From positions 124,001-188,000 of the forward strand of contig JAEWAF010000105.1 of assembly GCA_023391815.1 (NCBI GenBank): a stretch of 64,000 nt of DNA. The letters are read 5' to 3'. A model generated the notes under the pieces. It did not search any database and was not told the origin of the DNA. It was given only the letters and a program-made list of their open reading frames with translations. A program made the translations under genes and the position numbers. Of this stretch, positions 60,697-64,000 are shown one piece after another (position 1 is the first letter of the stretch; every line of letters begins with the position of its first letter). The stretch is from Pseudomonadota bacterium. GTDB taxonomy: Bacteria > Pseudomonadota > Gammaproteobacteria > Steroidobacterales > Steroidobacteraceae.

Positions 60697-60777
60697 CGGC
60701 AACCCCGCTATCCCCAGCTCGCGCCGTAGGACCGGAGGCTTTGCGTCGCCGTCTTTCGACGGTTATGCCCTGGTTGA
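60697..60777 (-). promoter_or_regulatory. Cyclic di-GMP-I (GEMM-I) riboswitch, distal copy
   Basis: The minus strand reads AGGGCATAACCGTCGAAAGACGG, GACGCAAAGCCTCCGG, a P3 arm and GATAGCGGGGTTGCC. It has the GAAA tetraloop and invariant core of GEMM-I; the J-region GCATAACC differs slightly from the common GCAAACC. It is the first of two aptamers in the same leader. Confidence 0.92.
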
Positions 60778-61066
60778 AGCGTTGTTCGTTCGACTTCGTT
60801 TTCGCACCGCTCTCGCCGCCGTGAGGCCGCGTCCAGTAGAGCGGGTGCGATTCGACAAATTCCGATTGAACAAAACTTCGTGGTCGAGGCGGAGTAAATC
60901 GTAGGAATATTGTTTTTGCAATTGTCGGTAGCGACCGACAGCGGCGCTGTGAATTTGTCACTGCGAATTCACATAACAGCGTCAGAATCCAGACGCGAGT
61001 GAAACAGCCGCGCGCCGCGGAGCCACGCGCCATGGAATGTATGCACCGGCGCGAATATTCGAGGTC
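60778..61066 (-). promoter_or_regulatory. Region upstream of the tandem riboswitches
   Basis: About 290 bp between the terminator of the neighbouring gene and the distal aptamer. The promoter of the riboswitch-controlled lipoprotein should be here; I could not pick out a clear -35/-10. A minus-strand open frame crosses it but looks non-coding. Confidence 0.35.
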
Positions 61067-61108
61067 CACAAAACGCAAAACGGCGGCTGGATCGCTCCAG
61101 CCGCCGTT
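61067..61108 (-). terminator. Rho-independent terminator of the second Ig-repeat gene
   Basis: A 13-bp perfect stem AACGGCGGCTGGA/TCCAGCCGCCGTT (61079-61091 with 61096-61108) and 4-nt loop, followed on the minus strand by TTTTGCGTTTTG. It lies 30 nt after the stop at 61139. Confidence 0.9.
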
Positions 61109-61138
61109 GTTTTCATCGCTCTTTCCGATCGTGCCCGG

Positions 61139-62308
61139 TTACTGCACGACCTTCGACGAGACGTTCGAGTTCGAGCTCTCCGTGCCGTTGCTCGTATAAG
61201 CGCGCACCGCGAAGTAATAGGTGCCCGGCGAGAGATTGCTCAGCGTATAGGTGGTCACGCTCGGATTCGAAACCTGGATCGTCTGCGTCAACGCACTGGC
61301 GCTGGTGCCGTACGAGATGCGATAGCCGGCCAGGTTGCTCAAGCTCGTGCCATCGGTGTTCGAAGTCGGCGCGGTCCAGCTCAGCGTCGCACCGCCGTTG
61401 GACACGTCGACCACGCTGATCGCGAACGCCGGCAGCGAAGTGGTCGCACGCCCGTCGCTCACACTGATGCCGATGTTGCTGTACGTGCCGACCTGCGAAG
61501 CGCTCGGCGTGCCGGACAGCTGACCGGTGCTGGTGTTGAACGCGGCCCAGCTCGGACGATTCGCGATCGAGTAGGTCAGCGTGTTGCCATCCGGATCGCT
61601 TGCGGTCGGGCGGAAGCTATATGCGCTGCCCGCGTTGACCGAGCCCGCCGGCGTGCCGCTGATGACCGGCGCGCGGTTCGAGACATTGGAAACATTGATC
61701 GAGAACGCCGGTAACGAAGTGGTCACACGACCGTCGCTCACGCCGATGACGATGTTCGAGAACGTGCCGGTCGCGGTCGGCGTGCCCGTCAGGCGGCCGG
61801 TGGTCGTGCTGAAGCTCGCCCAGCTCGGACGATTCGCGATGGTGAAGCCGAGGGTATTGCCGTCCGCATCGCTCGCGGAGGGCTGGAAGTTATAAGCGGT
61901 GCCAACCGTCGCGGTGGTCGCCGGCGTGCCGCTGATCGTCGGCGCGCGATTCGCGACCGTGCTGGTGCTGGTCACTGTGATCGTGAAGGCCGGCAGCGAG
62001 ACGACGTTCACGCCGTCGGTGACCTTCAGGATGATGTTGCTGTAGACACCGGGCGACTTGGGATAGCCCATCAGCCGGCCGCTGTTCGGAGCGACGGCCA
62101 TCCAGCCCGGCTTGTTGACGACGCTGAACTTCAGCACCTGGCCTTCCGGATCGCGCGCGGTGGGCAGGAAGTTGTATGTGGTGTTGGCCTTGATGACCGT
62201 CGGCGGCGTGCCGCTGATGGTCGGCGGCTGATTGACGGTCTGGGCGGACGCGATGCCGGCAACCGTAGCCAGCGCCGCGAACGCGGCGAAAGAAGACGTA
62301 AAGCGCAT
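61139..62308 (-). CDS. Secreted Ig-repeat and fibronectin-III protein under a c-di-GMP riboswitch
   Basis: A 389-aa protein from ATG 62308 (GGAGC upstream). The N-terminus is a signal peptide without a lipobox (MRFTSSFAAFAALATVAGIASA), unlike its neighbour. It has three putative Ig-like repeats, the first divergent (LLPTARDPEGQVLKF; GYPKSPGVYSNIILKVTDG), and two almost identical to those of the lipoprotein at 58408 (NRAPTISGTPATTATVGTAYNFQPSASDADGNTL). A C-terminal FN3 module follows (ATLSWTAPTSNTDGTSL; TYTLSNLSPGTYYFAVRAY). It is probably an exported companion of the lipoprotein. Confidence 0.9.
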   Translation of the reverse strand: MRFTSSFAAFAALATVAGIASAQTVNQPPTISGTPPTVIKANTTYNFLPTARDPEGQVLKFSVVNKPGWMAVAPNSGRLMGYPKSPGVYSNIILKVTDGVNVVSLPAFTITVTSTSTVANRAPTISGTPATTATVGTAYNFQPSASDADGNTLGFTIANRPSWASFSTTTGRLTGTPTATGTFSNIVIGVSDGRVTTSLPAFSINVSNVSNRAPVISGTPAGSVNAGSAYSFRPTASDPDGNTLTYSIANRPSWAAFNTSTGQLSGTPSASQVGTYSNIGISVSDGRATTSLPAFAISVVDVSNGGATLSWTAPTSNTDGTSLSNLAGYRISYGTSASALTQTIQVSNPSVTTYTLSNLSPGTYYFAVRAYTSNGTESSNSNVSSKVVQ

Positions 62309-62481
62309 TAATAGCTCCAGCAAAGCACTTGGGTTCCGATGCCAGCTCGCGCCTCCGACACGACGACGTGCCGGTGCGAGCACCTTTGTCTGGCAAGGGA
62401 AGCTGGCTTTGCTGGGCCGGCGCTCGAGGCGCGGGCGGCAGGCCGAAGGACTTCACGAGACAACCCGAAGGTCGGGCTGAA
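62309..62481 (-). promoter_or_regulatory. Leader between the single riboswitch and the secreted Ig-repeat gene
   Basis: A leader of about 173 nt. It holds a small hairpin CCCGA-CCT-TCGGG just after the aptamer (about 62465-62477) and the GGAGC ribosome site near the start. I see no T-tract terminator, so translational control is more likely than termination. Confidence 0.4.
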
Positions 62482-62577
62482 ACGGCAACCCCGCTATCTT
62501 TGAGGCGGCTGCTGGAACAGCGGCAACAGAGGACCGGAGGCTTTGCGTCACCGTCTTTCGAACGGCTTTGCCCTTAC
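62482..62577 (-). promoter_or_regulatory. Cyclic di-GMP-I (GEMM-I) riboswitch, single copy
   Basis: The minus strand reads AGGGCAAAGCCGTTCGAAAGACGG (P2 with GAAA tetraloop), GACGCAAAGCCTCCGG, a P3 arm around GTTGCCGCTGTTCCAGCAG, then GATAGCGGGGTTGCCG. All invariant GEMM-I positions that I know are present. It precedes the secreted Ig-repeat gene on the same strand. Confidence 0.94.
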
Positions 62578-62676
62578 AGACGACCCGTATTCTGCTCCTG
62601 ACGGGCAAATGTGACCTATCGGGCCAGCCCCCAAACGCGCTCAGGAAAACCTGCAAGCGCGAGCCGGGAAGTTTCA

Positions 62677-62699
62677 GCGACGCTTAATGGCGACGCTTA
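62677..62699. repeat. 10-bp direct repeat upstream of the single riboswitch
   Basis: GCGACGCTTA occurs twice with a 3-bp spacer (62677-62686 and 62690-62699), between the HD-GYP stop and the aptamer. It could be a regulator site for the leader promoter; no specific regulator is suggested. Confidence 0.45.
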
Positions 62700-62765
62700 C
62701 CGATAGCTGCATCCGCGGCCTCATGCCTGGCGGCGCGAAGCCTTGTTTTCTTGAGAGATATGTAT

Positions 62766-64000
62766 TTATGCCGGCAGCGTGAAGCCGTGCTGGCGGATGA
62801 GTCGCGTACAGGCGGCGACCAGGTGTTCGTCGTAACGTTTGCCCGCGCCGCGATTGATTTCTTCGAGCGCCGCGTCCATGCCGGCGGCCGGCCGGTAGGG
62901 TCGTGGCGAGCACATCGCTTCGATCGTATCGGCGATCGCGAGGATGCGCGCTTCCAACATGATTTCTTCGCCCTTCAAGCCGCGCGGATAACCGCTGCCG
63001 TCGCAACGTTCGTGAGACTGATAGATGATGTCGGCGACCGGCGCGCCCAGGTCGATATCCGCGAGCAACTGGCAACCTTCTTCGACGTGCGTGCGCATCA
63101 GCGCCGTTTCGGCTTCGGTCAGCGGCGCGGGCTTGCTGAGAATGGAAGCCGGCACCGCGACGTTGCCGATGTCATGTAACAGAGCTGCAACACGCAAGCC
63201 GTGCTGACGTTCGCCGTCGAGGCCCGCTTCGCGCCCGATCGCCACCGCCAGCGCAGCCAGCCGTCGTGACGAACCGGCCGTGTACGGATCGTGCCGCTCG
63301 CTCATACGGACGAACGAATCGATCATGCCTTGAAGCGCCACATCGGTTCGTTGGAGCGCACTCAGCGTGACGACGTGCGCACGCTTCGAGTGCAACACAC
63401 GCCACACTCCTTCGGCCAACGCAGCGAGCACGCGCTGATCGTCGTCGCCGTAGTTCGTGTCGCGATTGCCCACGCCGAGCACGGCGACCACTTCGTCACC
63501 GGACAGCATGGGCACGGCCATGAAACGCGTCAGATCCGGCAGGCCGTCGTTCTGGGGTTTGCGGGCGACGTCATTGGTCCAGGTCGCGTGCTTACCGCGG
63601 ACGCATTCGCTGAGCATCATCGCGCGGCCAACGGCCTGCGGCTCCGAATCGGCCATCACCACTTGCGGCCGGCTGCCATCGCGCCAGGCGGCGAGCGTCA
63701 TGGTCTTGTGGGTGTTATCGACGAAATACAGATAGGCCAGCGGACTGCGGGTCGATTCGAGCGCCTGCTCGATCACCCGCCGCACGATCGCGGATTCGTC
63801 GAACGAGTCGGCGTGCTTGAACAGCTCGACCAGGAACTCCGTTTGTCGCTGGAACAAGCGGTTCAGGACCAGATCGCGACGGCGCTGAGCGATATCTCGA
63901 ATCAGCACGATGCTGTCGCCGCGCGTGTTCTCGAGCAGCCCGACGCTCACTTCGACGTCGAACACCGAGCCGTCCTTCCGGCGATGTTTGGTCTCGTAAC
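62766..64000 (-). CDS. PAS-GAF-HD-GYP c-di-GMP phosphodiesterase, partial at right edge
   Basis: The frame is open to the window end, so the start is outside. It begins with the end of a PAS domain (YETKHRRKDGSVFDVEVSVGLLENTRGDSIVLIRDI). A GAF domain follows (about 190 aa; AYLYFVDNTHKTMTLAAW, RFMAVPMLSGDEVVAVLGVGN) and then HD-GYP. The HD pair is in ALLHDIGNVAVPASILSKPAPLTEAE, where the usual HDIGK Lys is Asn. The GYP motif is in HERCDGSGYPRGLKGEEIMLEARILAIADTIEAM. It should hydrolyse c-di-GMP in response to a sensed signal, and it lies beside two genes under c-di-GMP riboswitches. Confidence 0.93.
   Translation of the reverse strand, partial: YETKHRRKDGSVFDVEVSVGLLENTRGDSIVLIRDIAQRRRDLVLNRLFQRQTEFLVELFKHADSFDESAIVRRVIEQALESTRSPLAYLYFVDNTHKTMTLAAWRDGSRPQVVMADSEPQAVGRAMMLSECVRGKHATWTNDVARKPQNDGLPDLTRFMAVPMLSGDEVVAVLGVGNRDTNYGDDDQRVLAALAEGVWRVLHSKRAHVVTLSALQRTDVALQGMIDSFVRMSERHDPYTAGSSRRLAALAVAIGREAGLDGERQHGLRVAALLHDIGNVAVPASILSKPAPLTEAETALMRTHVEEGCQLLADIDLGAPVADIIYQSHERCDGSGYPRGLKGEEIMLEARILAIADTIEAMCSPRPYRPAAGMDAALEEINRGAGKRYDEHLVAACTRLIRQHGFTLPA

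Noticed and set aside
60155..61078. 307-codon minus-strand frame upstream of the Ig-repeat lipoprotein
   Set aside because: It runs through both GEMM-I aptamers and the leader; their conserved RNA structure explains the sequence, and the translation has no domain.

Overview
The window is high-GC and densely coding, with short intergenic gaps. It looks like chromosome of a free-living gammaproteobacterium, most likely near Steroidobacter/Nevskiales/Xanthomonadales. The clues are the gene families present (FadE, TamAB, LptM-PolA, cytochrome c4, EngB, ArgR-led arginine operon with an acylornithine-type transcarbamylase) and the codon style. The taxon is inference. I saw no rRNA, tRNA, CRISPR array, insertion sequence or prophage.

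Layout. 1-2.5 kb: secreted subtilase (cut by the left edge), divergent from an ECF sigma / anti-sigma pair. 2.6-4.6 kb: phospholipase D-like protein and a secreted thermonuclease, convergent and overlapping. 4.6-8.2 kb: Mla-type (MCE) lipid ABC transporter operon. 8.3-16.8 kb: housekeeping genes (MscS channel, OtsA, malate dehydrogenase, FadE, DUF4399 protein, DNA polymerase IV). 16.8-19.3 kb: small accessory patch with a RelE/HigB-HigA type toxin-antitoxin pair, an unknown protein and an orphan FlhC-like regulator. 19.3-28.5 kb: NudC, NRDE protein, TamA-TamB, a Nudix hydrolase and RarD. 28.5-36.9 kb: arginine operon argR-argG-DUF1611-argC-argD-argF'-argB-argH behind a tandem ARG box. 37-42 kb: thioesterase, LptM, PolA and two outer-membrane barrels. 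41.9-42.6 kb: 670 bp non-coding island with a multi-hairpin RNA candidate and a 46-bp tandem repeat. 42.6-48.2 kb: EngB, cytochrome c4, DsbA-like lipoprotein, CorA, NYN-LOTUS protein, EEP-family protein and a small unknown protein. 48.8-54 kb: membrane CheA-like kinase, CheY-like regulator, CheX and a receiver-TM-TonB fusion. 54-58.2 kb: NTP/NDP-type transporter and an M16 peptidase pair. 58.4-64 kb: two exported Ig-repeat/FN3 proteins under c-di-GMP-I riboswitches (one tandem pair, one single), next to an HD-GYP c-di-GMP phosphodiesterase cut by the right edge.

The most interesting points are these. (1) A c-di-GMP island: tandem and single GEMM-I riboswitches control two Ig-like surface proteins beside an HD-GYP phosphodiesterase. 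(2) An arginine operon with no recognisable acylglutamate synthase but with an embedded DUF1611 P-loop protein, and a transcarbamylase that resembles the N-succinylornithine enzyme, suggesting a variant acylated pathway. (3) A four-gene phosphorelay with a CheA-like kinase, CheY, CheX and a receiver domain fused to TonB. (4) A PolA whose four 3'-5' exonuclease metal ligands are all replaced.
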